From contig NZ_CP053452.2 of NCBI RefSeq assembly GCF_013128195.2, forward strand, positions 7,316,001 through 7,380,000: a DNA stretch of 64,000 nt. The letters are read 5' to 3'. This DNA is from Frigoriglobus tundricola (lineage in GTDB: Bacteria; Planctomycetota; Planctomycetia; Gemmatales; Gemmataceae). The position numbers and the translations under genes are program-made. The notes below the pieces were generated by a model. It saw nothing but the letters and a program-made list of their open reading frames with translations. It was not told the origin of the DNA and did no database searches. This document shows, one piece after another, positions 1 through 8,240 of the stretch. Position 1 is the first letter of the stretch. Every line of letters starts with the position of its first letter.

Positions 1-480
1 GAGCGTCGGGCAGGTGCGGTTCGGCAGGTACAACTACAGTATCATCAAAACCGACGCGAGCCAATATCCCGAACTGCGCGTGGGGCACTCGACCGCGCCT
101 CGATCGAGCCGCCTGCCGGCACGTGGGCTGGAAGCGCTTGCAAAGTTGTCATCAACGACAAGTTGCGGAGCCGTCGAGTCCGCGCGATCTTTGGCATTGC
201 CGTACTGCGGCTGGTCATACCGGCCACATCCGTTCGGCCCGGCTCGCGCCGGCGAAAGAGGTGCTCACCGGTTCGCAGTTCGTTCCGGCTCTGATCGCCG
301 GCGAGGTCCCGGGCCGAGACGACTTCAAAGACGGGTTCGCCCGGGGCGTCAACGAGGGGCCGAAGGCCCAGAGGGTCGAACCGCTCGCGGGTGTCGGACG
401 GTGCGCGCCCGGATGCAGGAACGCCTCCTCCGATCGTGCCGTGCGGACACGGAACGTCGCCGGCACCCGCTCGGCCGCAC
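1..480. other. Leading stretch with no recognised gene
   Basis: Open frames exist on both strands because the DNA is GC-rich, but none has a recognisable domain, a convincing start or planctomycete-like composition. The first hundred bases are the least GC-rich part. It lies downstream of the outer-membrane-like gene that ends at 481 on the minus strand and may hold its terminator, though no clear hairpin was seen. Confidence 0.4.
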
Positions 481-1860
481 TCAGTACCGCAGGATGAAGT
501 CGAGCGTGAACCGGTAGTCGAACAGGTCCCGCTTGCCCGCGAGCGGGAGTTCGAACGCCGCACCGAGCTGCGCGCTTTCGGTGATCTTCACCCGGCCGCC
601 GAGTGCGATGGTTAGCAGCCCGCTGCCGGAGGCCTGCCCGCCGAAGTTGATCAGGTCGCGGCCCTCGGAGCCGATCGTCGTCGTGCGCCCGTTGGTCGTG
701 TTCACGAGCCAGTTCAGTTCCAGCAGCGGGTAGAAGCGGTGGAGGCCGGCAACGTCGAAGTCGAGGTGGCCGGACAGGTAGTAGTAGTCGCTCCGGTCGC
801 GGTTGACGCTGAACGAGTAGCCGGTCGTCGCCATGACGTTGAAGCTGCCCAGGCGGAAGTCCCGCAGGAAGTTCTGAGCGTAGCTGACGTACGGCACCAG
901 CGAGAGCGTGCCGGTGTTTTGGTACGTGGACTTCGACCCGACCGGGATCTGGAACTGCAACCCGCCGGCCGCGATCGTACCGGCGTCCACGTCGCGATAG
1001 AACGTGTACTTCGGGCTCAACCAGATTTCCGCGAACCCGGTCTGGTTGTGGAACGGCGACGGGTCGTTTTTACCGTTGATGGTGTCGCCGCCGAACTTGT
1101 TGAGGACCAGCGACCAGCGGTCCGTGAACGCGAGCCGCGCCTGGGTGCCGAAGAACGTCGTGTGCCCGCCGCCGAAGTCCGGCTGCTTGGAGGGCACGCC
1201 CTGGTAGATGAAGATCGGCCGCACTTCGGTGAGCGAGCGCGGGTCTTCGAACAGGAACGGGTTGCTGACCGGCGAGATGAAGCTGTCGAGGCAGTGATCG
1301 CTTTTGAACCAGTCGCCGCGTGCGCCGAACGCCTTGTCGAACTGCTCCCCCACGTCGAACTTCCGGGCCGCGAGCGGGTCGTCGGTGCCACTCGCGCTCT
1401 TGCCCGCGGCCCTCCCGTCCCGGTCCTTCAGGTCCGACCGCTTGAACAGGAACTCGTTAACCGGATCGGCCGCGGGCGGCTGGTACGCGGTCTTCGCGCG
1501 GGTGCCGTCCACCCTGGCGGCCGGGACCGGAGCGACGGGGGCCGGGGGATCGACCCCGTCGGAACCCGCGGCGCTCGGTGCGCCGAACGCGGCCGCCCGC
1601 TGCAACGGGGTTCCGGCCGGCGGCGCGGTGAACCCGGCCGGTGCCACCGCCCGTGGGGCGACGTCTTCGACACTGACCGGTGAACCGAGCACCGGTGGCG
1701 GGCGATCAAGATTTCTCGTGGGGGTGACCGGGGTGGACCCGAGTGGGGGCGGGGGCGGCCCGCCGACCGGGGCGCTCGGCGCAAGGGGCTGCGCCGCAGC
1801 CGGGTTGAGAACCCCGGCCGTCAGCAGTGCCACCGCCGCTACCCACGCCGCACGCGGCAT
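481..1860 (-). CDS. Secreted outer-membrane-like protein, paralog of the 11.4 kb gene
   Basis: The 459-residue product starts with a signal peptide (MPRAAWVAAVALL) followed by a Pro/Ala-rich stretch of about 120 residues and a C-terminal region of about 280 residues. That region has alternating polar and aromatic segments typical of a beta-barrel, and the protein ends in an aromatic residue (DFILRY). The closest relative in the window is the gene at 11399-12433: both share a block beginning F-(K/Q)-S-D-H and continuing VSN...DPRS, and both end in (D/M)ILRY. The start at 1860 was preferred over a farther upstream one because the signal peptide begins exactly there. Role unknown; an outer-membrane channel or scaffold is an inference. 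Confidence 0.72.
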   Translation of the reverse strand: MPRAAWVAAVALLTAGVLNPAAAQPLAPSAPVGGPPPPPLGSTPVTPTRNLDRPPPVLGSPVSVEDVAPRAVAPAGFTAPPAGTPLQRAAAFGAPSAAGSDGVDPPAPVAPVPAARVDGTRAKTAYQPPAADPVNEFLFKRSDLKDRDGRAAGKSASGTDDPLAARKFDVGEQFDKAFGARGDWFKSDHCLDSFISPVSNPFLFEDPRSLTEVRPIFIYQGVPSKQPDFGGGHTTFFGTQARLAFTDRWSLVLNKFGGDTINGKNDPSPFHNQTGFAEIWLSPKYTFYRDVDAGTIAAGGLQFQIPVGSKSTYQNTGTLSLVPYVSYAQNFLRDFRLGSFNVMATTGYSFSVNRDRSDYYYLSGHLDFDVAGLHRFYPLLELNWLVNTTNGRTTTIGSEGRDLINFGGQASGSGLLTIALGGRVKITESAQLGAAFELPLAGKRDLFDYRFTLDFILRY

Positions 1861-2181
1861 GTTACCGACCTCCCTGCCCGGAGAGTGCCAAACGCAAAGT
1901 GTCAAAAGCGTCGCGGCGGGCCATCCGAACCGGGTCGATCCCCGGCCGGATTGGCGTCCCCGGTTTCACATTTTGCTTTGCATTTCCCACTTTCCTCGGA
2001 TCTGCCCGGCATCCTGCCGGGTATCCCTCGGAATCGGCAGTTACGGGTAGTCGGGTTGAATGCCTTCACCGGGAAATCACGCCCGGGGCGGCAGAATCGG
2101 CAATATAACCGGGTGAGGGACTCAAGATGGTGGCGAACCCCGTCCGCACATAGGGGGTTCGTTCGATTTCGGAGGATGCTC

Positions 2182-3051
2182 ATGAACCGGCGCAGACTCG
2201 TCGTACTCGTCGCGGTGCTGGTGGCGGGCGGCCTGCTGGGCGGCTTCGCGGCGGGGTGGTGGTCGGGCGGGCACGAGACGATCGCGGAAGCCGCGGCGGC
2301 GCGGCTCCCGGACGACGTGCCGGCGTTCTACCGGAACGGCGGGAAACACCTCGCGCACTTCGCGGTCGATCCCGACCGCTGGAAGAATCGGGACTTGAAC
2401 TTCCTGCGCCGCGAGGAGGAGGGCAACCACTACCTCGACGCCGAAGACCTCGACGGTAAGGAACTGCCGGCCACGCACCGGTACGACGCGATGAAGATGA
2501 TCTACATCGACCTGAAGAAGGAGCCGAACAAGGTCGGGATGCTGCCCTACGCGATCATGGAGTATTACGAGAAGCTCGTCGTCGGCTTTGCGGACTATCG
2601 CAAGGGCCCGACGAACACCTCGATCCCGATGAAGTGTCTGGTCCACGGCGGCACGCTGGCCCACTACACCGGCGACGCCGCGATGCCGCTACACACCACC
2701 CGGGACTTCGACGGCCGCAACCAGCCGGACGGCACCGTGAAGCAGAAGGGCATTCACGCGAAGATCGACGCCTTCCCCGAGAAGAACAAGCTCACGCCGG
2801 AGGAAGTGTGCCGCGGCCTGGAGGCCCGGAAGATCGACGACGTGTGGGCGCACATCAACAAGTTCCTCGCGGAATCACACACGCACATTCCGAAGTGCTA
2901 CGAGTTCGACGCGGCGGGCGCGTTCGAGAAGCCGACGGAGGAGAGCCGGGCGTTCATCCTGGCCCGCGTCCGCGCCGGGACTCAGCTCACGCTCGACCTG
3001 TGGTACACCGCCTGGGTGCGGAGCGAAAAGTTGAAGACCGGTTTTCAGTGA
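2182..3051 (+). CDS. Secreted S1/P1 nuclease / zinc phospholipase C-like protein
   Basis: The 289-residue product has an N-terminal hydrophobic signal or anchor (RRLVVLVAVLVAGG) and an all-helical core rich in spaced histidines and acidic residues. Examples are HLAHF near residue 55, and a segment around residue 160 that reads HGGTLAHYTGDAAMPLH. The H-x5-H-x2-GD-x2-MPLH pattern is characteristic of the S1/P1 nuclease and zinc-dependent phospholipase C superfamily, which binds three zinc ions. GGAGG at 2171-2175 sits six bases before the chosen ATG; an ATG two codons earlier overlaps this site and is less likely. Substrate (lipid or nucleic acid) cannot be told. The gene appears monocistronic. 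Confidence 0.6.
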   Translation: MNRRRLVVLVAVLVAGGLLGGFAAGWWSGGHETIAEAAAARLPDDVPAFYRNGGKHLAHFAVDPDRWKNRDLNFLRREEEGNHYLDAEDLDGKELPATHRYDAMKMIYIDLKKEPNKVGMLPYAIMEYYEKLVVGFADYRKGPTNTSIPMKCLVHGGTLAHYTGDAAMPLHTTRDFDGRNQPDGTVKQKGIHAKIDAFPEKNKLTPEEVCRGLEARKIDDVWAHINKFLAESHTHIPKCYEFDAAGAFEKPTEESRAFILARVRAGTQLTLDLWYTAWVRSEKLKTGFQ

Positions 3052-3803
3052 GCCGCGAGGCGATCCCGACGTAATCGTATGGCTCACTTGAGCCGTCCTT
3101 CGGCCCTCACCCGGCTCGAAAACTCTCCGACCTCTTCCCGGAGCAGCCGTGAGAGGCGAACACCCCCGCGCCTCCACAGGCACACGCGACAGGTGGCTCC
3201 ACGTTTTCCTCAACCCCAACACGGGCACACGCGCTGATTCACTCTTTGGTGCGGCGTCGCTCGACGCCGAACGTGTCCGGGTTCAAGGCGTCAACTCCTT
3301 ATTTCACTTGCAGATAACGCGTCCCAGCGGGGACCTGGACGCTTTGGAACTCCCGCACGCGGCGTGCAGAACCCGGAGCAGAGAGAACGATAAGTCCGGG
3401 TGCCCTCCGATTGTTCTGATGCCCACACTCGTCGAATGTGTTCTTCTCTTTCTTTCCACGACGGCACGGCTCCCACAGAGCCGGAGCGACGCGTCCGGAA
3501 GCAGCTGTTACGGGGGTAACACCATACACCCCGCCGGATTCGTTGAGCAGTTCCGGATTTTCCGCGCTCGAGGGCGCCCAAAAGCGTCCCGAAGCGGGTT
3601 TGGATACTTCAACGCGAACCGGGTCAACGAGTTCGCGGGTGGTGCCCGAGTGGCACGACACGCGGTGCGTTTCCGTCCGTTCCGGACCCGACCGGCTTGC
3701 GGGTGCCACGGAGAAACGACGTGTGCAAATCCGGCCGCCCTCTACGACTAATGGCAAGCGTTGTGAAGAGCGGTCGGTGCGCGATCACCGGCGTTCTCGC
3801 TCG
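3052..3803. other. Gene-poor stretch before the istB remnant
   Basis: About 750 bases without a recognisable gene. Open frames on both strands give Arg/Ser/Pro-rich translations with no family motif. It leads directly into the istB fragment, so it may be decayed mobile DNA, but no istA motif was found in any frame. Confidence 0.4.
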
Positions 3804-4070
3804 TGTTGCCTGCTGATCATCGACGAGCTGGGCTACCTGTCGTTCAGTCGGTGTGGTGCCGAGTTGCTGTTCCAGGTATTCGCCGACCGGTACGAGCGGC
3901 GGAGCGTGTTGGTCACGAGCAATCTGGCATTCAGCGAGTGGGGCACCGTGTTCCAGGGGGACCGGATGACGGCCGCGTTGCTATACCGGCTCACCCATCG
4001 GTGCGAGATCTTCGAGATGAACGGCGAGAGCTACCGGTTCCGCGAATCCATGACCGCCAAGAAACAGTAA
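3804..4070 (+). pseudogene. istB C-terminal remnant (IS21 family helper ATPase)
   Basis: The frame reads LLIIDELGYLSFSR, then ELLFQVFADRYERRSVLVTSNL, then MTAALLYRLTHRCEIF and ESYRFRESM before the stop at 4070. These are the Walker B region, sensor-like TSNL motif and C-terminus of IstB, the AAA+ ATPase that helps the IS21 transposase. The N-terminal half, with the Walker A P-loop, is absent: upstream of about 3804 the frame becomes unrelated sequence. No istA is present. The remnant cannot be functional and marks an old IS21 insertion. Confidence 0.85.
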
Positions 4071-4139
4071 AGATTCCAAAAAGGGCAAGTGACCCCTCAC
4101 CTCGGCCGGTAGACCCGGATTCGGCGCCTATGGTGAACT

Positions 4140-4385
4140 TGGATTGAATGCCGATTACCAACTACTGGTGTCCAAATAGACAGTATAATTATTTGATTTA
4201 ATAATAAAATATTAATTAGAAATATTTCGTTGTGTTGCAGGCATCTTGTTGTCTACGAGTGCTATAGTAATAGTCATTAATTATACAATACTTATAGTTA
4301 TATATTTTCTGTTGATTGTGTGGTATATTGATAGATATTGATATGCGCCACGCGCTAGTATTCGTAACTTTGGTACTATCAGGCC
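4140..4385. other. AT-rich island in a GC-rich genome
   Basis: This stretch is mostly A and T, with runs such as ttatttgatttaataataaa, in clear contrast with its surroundings. No intact gene is present. It joins the degenerate LRR gene (4390-4725, minus strand) and could be its decayed 3' part, a foreign insert, or an origin-like or matrix-like AT tract. Only the composition is directly visible. Confidence 0.6.
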
Positions 4386-4389
4386 TGGT

Positions 4390-4725
4390 GTGGTGAAGTT
4401 CATAAGTGCAGCTGGCTCCTGCAATCCCACGTCCGTGACTTTCGTGCCGCGCAGTGCAAGGGTGCGGCGCTGCGAAACGCGACCAATTCCTTGAACTCTG
4501 AGCTGTAACCTTCGTATTGCCCAGATTGAGTTTGTTACGATCTTTTAACGCGGCCAATTCCTATAACCCCTTATCTGTTATGCGCGTGTGCTGCAAGTGA
4601 GGTGCAGTGAGATTCTTAACACTGCCCAGCTCCTTCAATCCTGCATCTGTAACTTCTGTCTTGGCCAGGTCGAGTGCAGGACAATTGCATGAAATTTCCC
4701 AGCATTTGTGATGCCTCCGTAGGTC
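4390..4725 (-). pseudogene. Degenerate leucine-rich-repeat gene fragment
   Basis: Read on the minus strand, the fragment contains repeats of the planctomycete LRR type: LDLAKTEVTDAGLKELGSV, then HTRITDKGL, then KLNLGNTKVT, then TLALRGTKVTDVGL. The frame is broken in at least three places. A frameshift lies near 4680. A nonsense codon TAG at 4561-4563 stands where a Lys codon is expected in GLKEL. Another frameshift lies near 4510. The fragment is bounded by the AT-rich island on its 3' side and the ISAs1-type transposase region on its 5' side, so an insertion probably started the decay. The missing 5' part is not visible on the far side of the transposase. Confidence 0.75.
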
Positions 4726-4833
4726 GTATATTAATCTGAATGTTGCTGGTGGCTCACCATTCCGACCGATTCGCCTCTGGCGCTTTTCGCGCAACGGGCG
4801 ACAATGCACCGCTCCGTCCCTGGGAGCGCTGTG

Positions 4834-5970
4834 ATGGCGACCAACCCGCGATCGCTGGCGGACCACTTTGCATCTCTGCCCGACCCACGGATCGCACTCA
4901 AGTGCGGCCACGAGTTCCTGGACATCATTCTGATCGTCGTCGCGGCGACCATCGGCGGAGCCGACGACTTCGTCAGCGCGGCCGCGTTCGCCCGCGCCAA
5001 GGAGGGTTGGTTCCGCGAGCGACGCGGTCTCCGACGGCCCAACCGCATTCCCTCGCACGACACCCTGAACCGGGTCTTCGCCATCCTGGCTCCGGAGCCG
5101 TTCCAGGAATGCTTCTTCGGGTTCGTCAAGCCCCTGTCGGGTCGTCTGAAACTCAAGCAGATCCCGATCAACGGAACGGCCATGCGGGGGCCAAGCGGAA
5201 GACGTTGGCCGGCCACCGAACGGCCCGCATCGTCAGCGCGTGGTGCGTCGGCGAACGGCGTGACCCTGGCCCAGGTGCGGACCGACGAGAAGTCCAGCGC
5301 GATCACGGCGATCGCCGAATTGCTGGCGTTGCTCGACGTGTCGGGTGCGCGGGTGAGTATCGACGCGATGGGGTGTCAGAAGGACATCGCCGCGCAGACC
5401 GTCCAGCAGAATGGGGACTACTTGCTGGCAGTGAAGGGCAACCAACCGCGCCTGTTCGAGGACGTGCAACGGTTGGCCGACGCGGTCCTGGAACAGGGAT
5501 CCGAGGGGCTCGGCACCGACCTCCAAGAGGGCACCGCTCACGGGCGTCAGGAGATGCGGTTCTGTTTCGTCATCGAAAATGTGGAAACGGTTGGGGATCG
5601 AGAGCTGTCGCCCCGACTGCGGTCGATCGTTGGAATCGTCAGCACCTGTGTGGTTCGAGGCAAGGTGAGCGACGAGGTGCGGTACTACATCAGCTCGCGG
5701 AAAGCCTCGGCGAAGGTGTTCCAGGGCGGAGTGCGGACACATTGGTCGATCGAGAACTCGTGTCATTGGGTCCTCGATGTCGCGTTCCACGAGGACGATC
5801 ATCGACTCCGCAAAGGTCACGCCCCGGAGAACATGTCCCTGGTGCGGAAGTTCGCCCTGGCCATGTTTAAGGAGGCCAAGGCCAACATGGGCATCAAGAC
5901 CAAGCGACTCCGCGCCGGCTGGGACCAAGCCTTCCTTGAGCACGGTCTCTCCGATTTCCTTAGCAAATGA
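4834..5970 (+). pseudogene. ISAs1-family transposase, probably inactive
   Basis: The 378-residue frame has ISAs1 family features: LADHFASLPDPR at the N-terminus, SHDTLNRVFAIL, VSIDAMGCQK with the second catalytic Asp, KGNQPRLFEDVQ, and HWSIENSCHWVLDVAF with the catalytic Glu. The first catalytic motif, normally IDGK(T/A)xRG, reads INGTAMRG, so the Asp is Asn. For about 23 codons after 5190 the family sequence is found in another frame (GAKRKTLAGHRTARIVSAW), returning to the main frame near 5258. A one-base loss and a one-base gain therefore compensate each other. ATG 4834 was chosen because homology begins there. Terminal inverted repeats could not be fixed. Confidence 0.85.
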
Positions 5971-6225
5971 GTGCGGTTGCTTTGCGTGTATGAAGAGTCC
6001 ATCTCGGCTACGGTCGCCCTCGCGAAAGCTCGGCCCGAGGAGCGATCGAATTTTCAACACCGCACTTTCCACCCGGCCGGGCGCGCGGGAATACTGGCCG
6101 GGCGGATTCGGGCAAAATATGAGAAGCGGGCTTCGATAACGAATGTGGGTGGTTACGCTCCGTGCCGCGGCTGTACTCCACGGTTGCGACTCACGCGGAG
6201 AGTTTTACCCCCAGGAGTGTTTGAA

Positions 6226-6582
6226 ATGACCATCGGAAGTGTCAGGACGGCGAGCGTCTCGGCCGCCCCGTTAGCGGCCACGAGTGCCGCTTCGGGAACG
6301 GCAACGAGTTCCGGAGCGACGAAGACGGGGGGGGAGACGTCCGCTGGGGCGACACAGACCGCGGCGGCACTCGTCGGCACCGGGCCGACCAAGTCGGCGG
6401 GCAAGGCGCCCACGGCCCCGGCGCCGACAAGTCCCGCCGCACTGGCGAAGGCGGCCGCGATTCGAAAGCGGAAGCACGCGCTTCTGGCGGGCGGACCATC
6501 GAAGCCGGCGCCGGCCCCCGCACCGTCGATCGCAACAGCGACCAGCGAGACGGTCGGAAAACAAGTCAACACGCTGGCGTGA
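6226..6582 (+). CDS. Small Ala/Thr/Ser/Pro-rich hypothetical protein
   Basis: The 118-residue product is low-complexity: Ala, Thr, Ser, Gly and Pro make up most of it, with a short basic patch RKRKHALLAGG near residue 85. It has no signal peptide or membrane segment. AGGAG at 6213-6217 precedes the ATG at a sensible distance, which supports translation. No family recognised. A longer in-frame extension upstream to 5971 is unlikely because the ribosome site favours 6226. Confidence 0.45.
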   Translation: MTIGSVRTASVSAAPLAATSAASGTATSSGATKTGGETSAGATQTAAALVGTGPTKSAGKAPTAPAPTSPAALAKAAAIRKRKHALLAGGPSKPAPAPAPSIATATSETVGKQVNTLA

Positions 6583-6668
6583 GGAGCATGAAACCAGATC
6601 GTGCCCATTTCGATGGGCTGAACCATCCCCCCTCTTCCATACCCCGCCCGCGCGGCGGGTGATTGCGT

Positions 6669-6986
6669 CTAACCCGGTATTACATAGGGGCTTCCCGTGG
6701 CCGAGTTTACCCGACCGTCGATCATCAGGTAAAGATTGCACGTATCTCGAAGTCGCGTGAAGAACATTTTGAGTTCCGCGTCGGTTTCGATGCCCACAAC
6801 ATGGGCCGTGGGATAGTGCTGCATCACACCTGAACAGGCACCGCGGGCGAGATCCGCCGTGGAGTAAGCAGGGATGCAACTTTCGTAGCCCGGAATACCT
6901 ACCAAACCAAACCTGATCGCGTCACTCACCGTGATCGGGCCCCCGTTTGAAAGTAGGAGCCAAAGTGGCGCTCTCAGCTCGTTCAT
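6669..6986 (-). CDS. Small hypothetical protein
   Basis: The 105-residue product is balanced in composition (it contains PLWLLLSNGG at the N-terminus, a Cys in YESCIPAY, and HVVGIETDAEL in the middle), unlike the Arg/Pro-rich translations of false frames nearby. No family was recognised. It lies alone, convergent with the Ala-rich gene ending at 6582, and has only a G-rich stretch as a possible ribosome site. Confidence 0.4.
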   Translation of the reverse strand: MNELRAPLWLLLSNGGPITVSDAIRFGLVGIPGYESCIPAYSTADLARGACSGVMQHYPTAHVVGIETDAELKMFFTRLRDTCNLYLMIDGRVNSATGSPYVIPG

Positions 6987-7217
6987 GACTATCCCCCGGT
7001 GTTGCAGCGGTCGGTTGAACGCCGCTCATCGAGAGCTTACGCGACGAGTCCGAAGAAATAGAAAACACAAGTAAATTCTGCCCAAGAAAAAGTAGATAGT
7101 TGATTGCGTTTCCACAGAGCGTTACTTGGGCTTACGCAAATGCCTTTCTGCGGGTCGGGCGGAGCTGGCGCCGGCCGGGCACGAGCGGGCAGTTGCGGCC
7201 GGCGCGTGTTGTGCCCA

Positions 7218-8090
7218 TCACTTCTTGCCAGCCATCGCCTCGCATAGGTCGGTGCTGGTAATCGTTTTTGCCCAGTGCTTCTCGATGTGCTCGATGACGA
7301 GTTGGGTGCCCTTGTCGTGCGCGACGAAGGGCCTCATCTTCGGGTTGTACATGGCGTCGGTCAGGTCGCGGACCAGGAACGTCCGCACGTCCCACTTCAC
7401 CATCTGCTTGATCGCGAACGACCGGTTCAGCACGCACATGTTGGTGTGGACGCCCATCACGAGCAGCGTGTCGAGCCCCTTCGCCTTCAAAATGCTGTAC
7501 ACCTCTGCGCCGCTGTCGGTCACGTAGCCCTTGTCGGGGTCGACGGTGATGGCGGCGTGCTGGCGGGTCCACGCCTTGAAGAACTTGACCGGCTTCTCGT
7601 CGTCGCACCCGCCGTCGGTGTCGTCCACGGGCAGCGGCGGATCGGGCAGGTCTTTCGCCTTCGGCGGGTCCGCCTTCTTCACCCGCACGGTCCGCTCGCG
7701 CGCCGGGTGGTCCTTGTAGAACGCCATCGTGTCCGACGGGCAGTGGACGATCGTCATGCCCCGGCCCCGACACGCCCGGAGCACCGGTTCGGCCCGTTTG
7801 GCGAGTTCGGCGCACCGCTGGGACGCGCTTTTGCACCAGTGGTCGTCCCACATGTCACAGACCACGACGGCGGTCTTGGCCGGGTCGATGGCGACCGTCA
7901 GGTTGGTGGGCACGAGCTGCTTCGTCACGCCGAGTGTGGTCGTGCCCGTCGCGGCGTCGGTCACGGGAACCGAAACCTGGACCTCTTTGTACCCGCGGGC
8001 CGGGACCGCGAGCGATTTCGGCTCGTCCGCTCCGCCGGGCAGAGCGAAACCGGCACACGCAAATACGGCCAGTGCGGCGAGCGGGCGCAT
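7218..8090 (-). CDS. Secreted isochorismatase-family cysteine hydrolase
   Basis: The 290-residue product has a signal peptide (RPLAALAVFACAGFALPGG) and an isochorismatase fold. TAVVVCDMWDDHWC carries the catalytic Asp at the first strand, and LLVMGVHTNMCVLNRSF carries the nucleophilic Cys. The central Lys expected in this family is probably in the VRVKKADPPKAKD region. Family members hydrolyse amides, ureas or vinyl ethers, but the substrate here is unknown. GGAGGT lies a few bases before the ATG. Export to the periplasm sets it apart from cytosolic nicotinamidases. A hairpin at 8189-8211 separates it from the YTV gene upstream. Confidence 0.85.
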   Translation of the reverse strand: MRPLAALAVFACAGFALPGGADEPKSLAVPARGYKEVQVSVPVTDAATGTTTLGVTKQLVPTNLTVAIDPAKTAVVVCDMWDDHWCKSASQRCAELAKRAEPVLRACRGRGMTIVHCPSDTMAFYKDHPARERTVRVKKADPPKAKDLPDPPLPVDDTDGGCDDEKPVKFFKAWTRQHAAITVDPDKGYVTDSGAEVYSILKAKGLDTLLVMGVHTNMCVLNRSFAIKQMVKWDVRTFLVRDLTDAMYNPKMRPFVAHDKGTQLVIEHIEKHWAKTITSTDLCEAMAGKK

Positions 8091-8188
8091 GGGGGACCTC
8101 CGGGGGGCGGACTGGCTGGCATGATACCCGGCGGGGCCGACGAATGGGAACGAAATGAAGCAATCGGGGCGGGGCCAGGAATGAAAGA

Positions 8189-8211
8189 ACCCCCGGCGGC
8201 GTGCCGGGGGT
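8189..8211 (-). terminator. Terminator-like hairpin after the YTV gene
   Basis: Perfect 9-bp arms (acccccggc / gccgggggt) with a 5-base loop lie 30 bases past the stop of the YTV repeat gene on the minus strand. No strong T-run follows, as is common in GC-rich genomes. Confidence 0.5.
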
Positions 8212-8240
8212 GACGTGGGTATCGAGCGCGAGGCGACTGC

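Noticed and set aside
739..1683. Long open frame on the plus strand opposite the outer-membrane-like gene
   Set aside because: Its translation is rich in Arg, Val, Gly and Glu without motifs, a typical antisense shadow of a GC-rich gene.
4720..4833. Terminal inverted repeats of the ISAs1-type element
   Set aside because: Only weak similarity between sequences left of 4834 and right of 5970 was found; the ends cannot be fixed.
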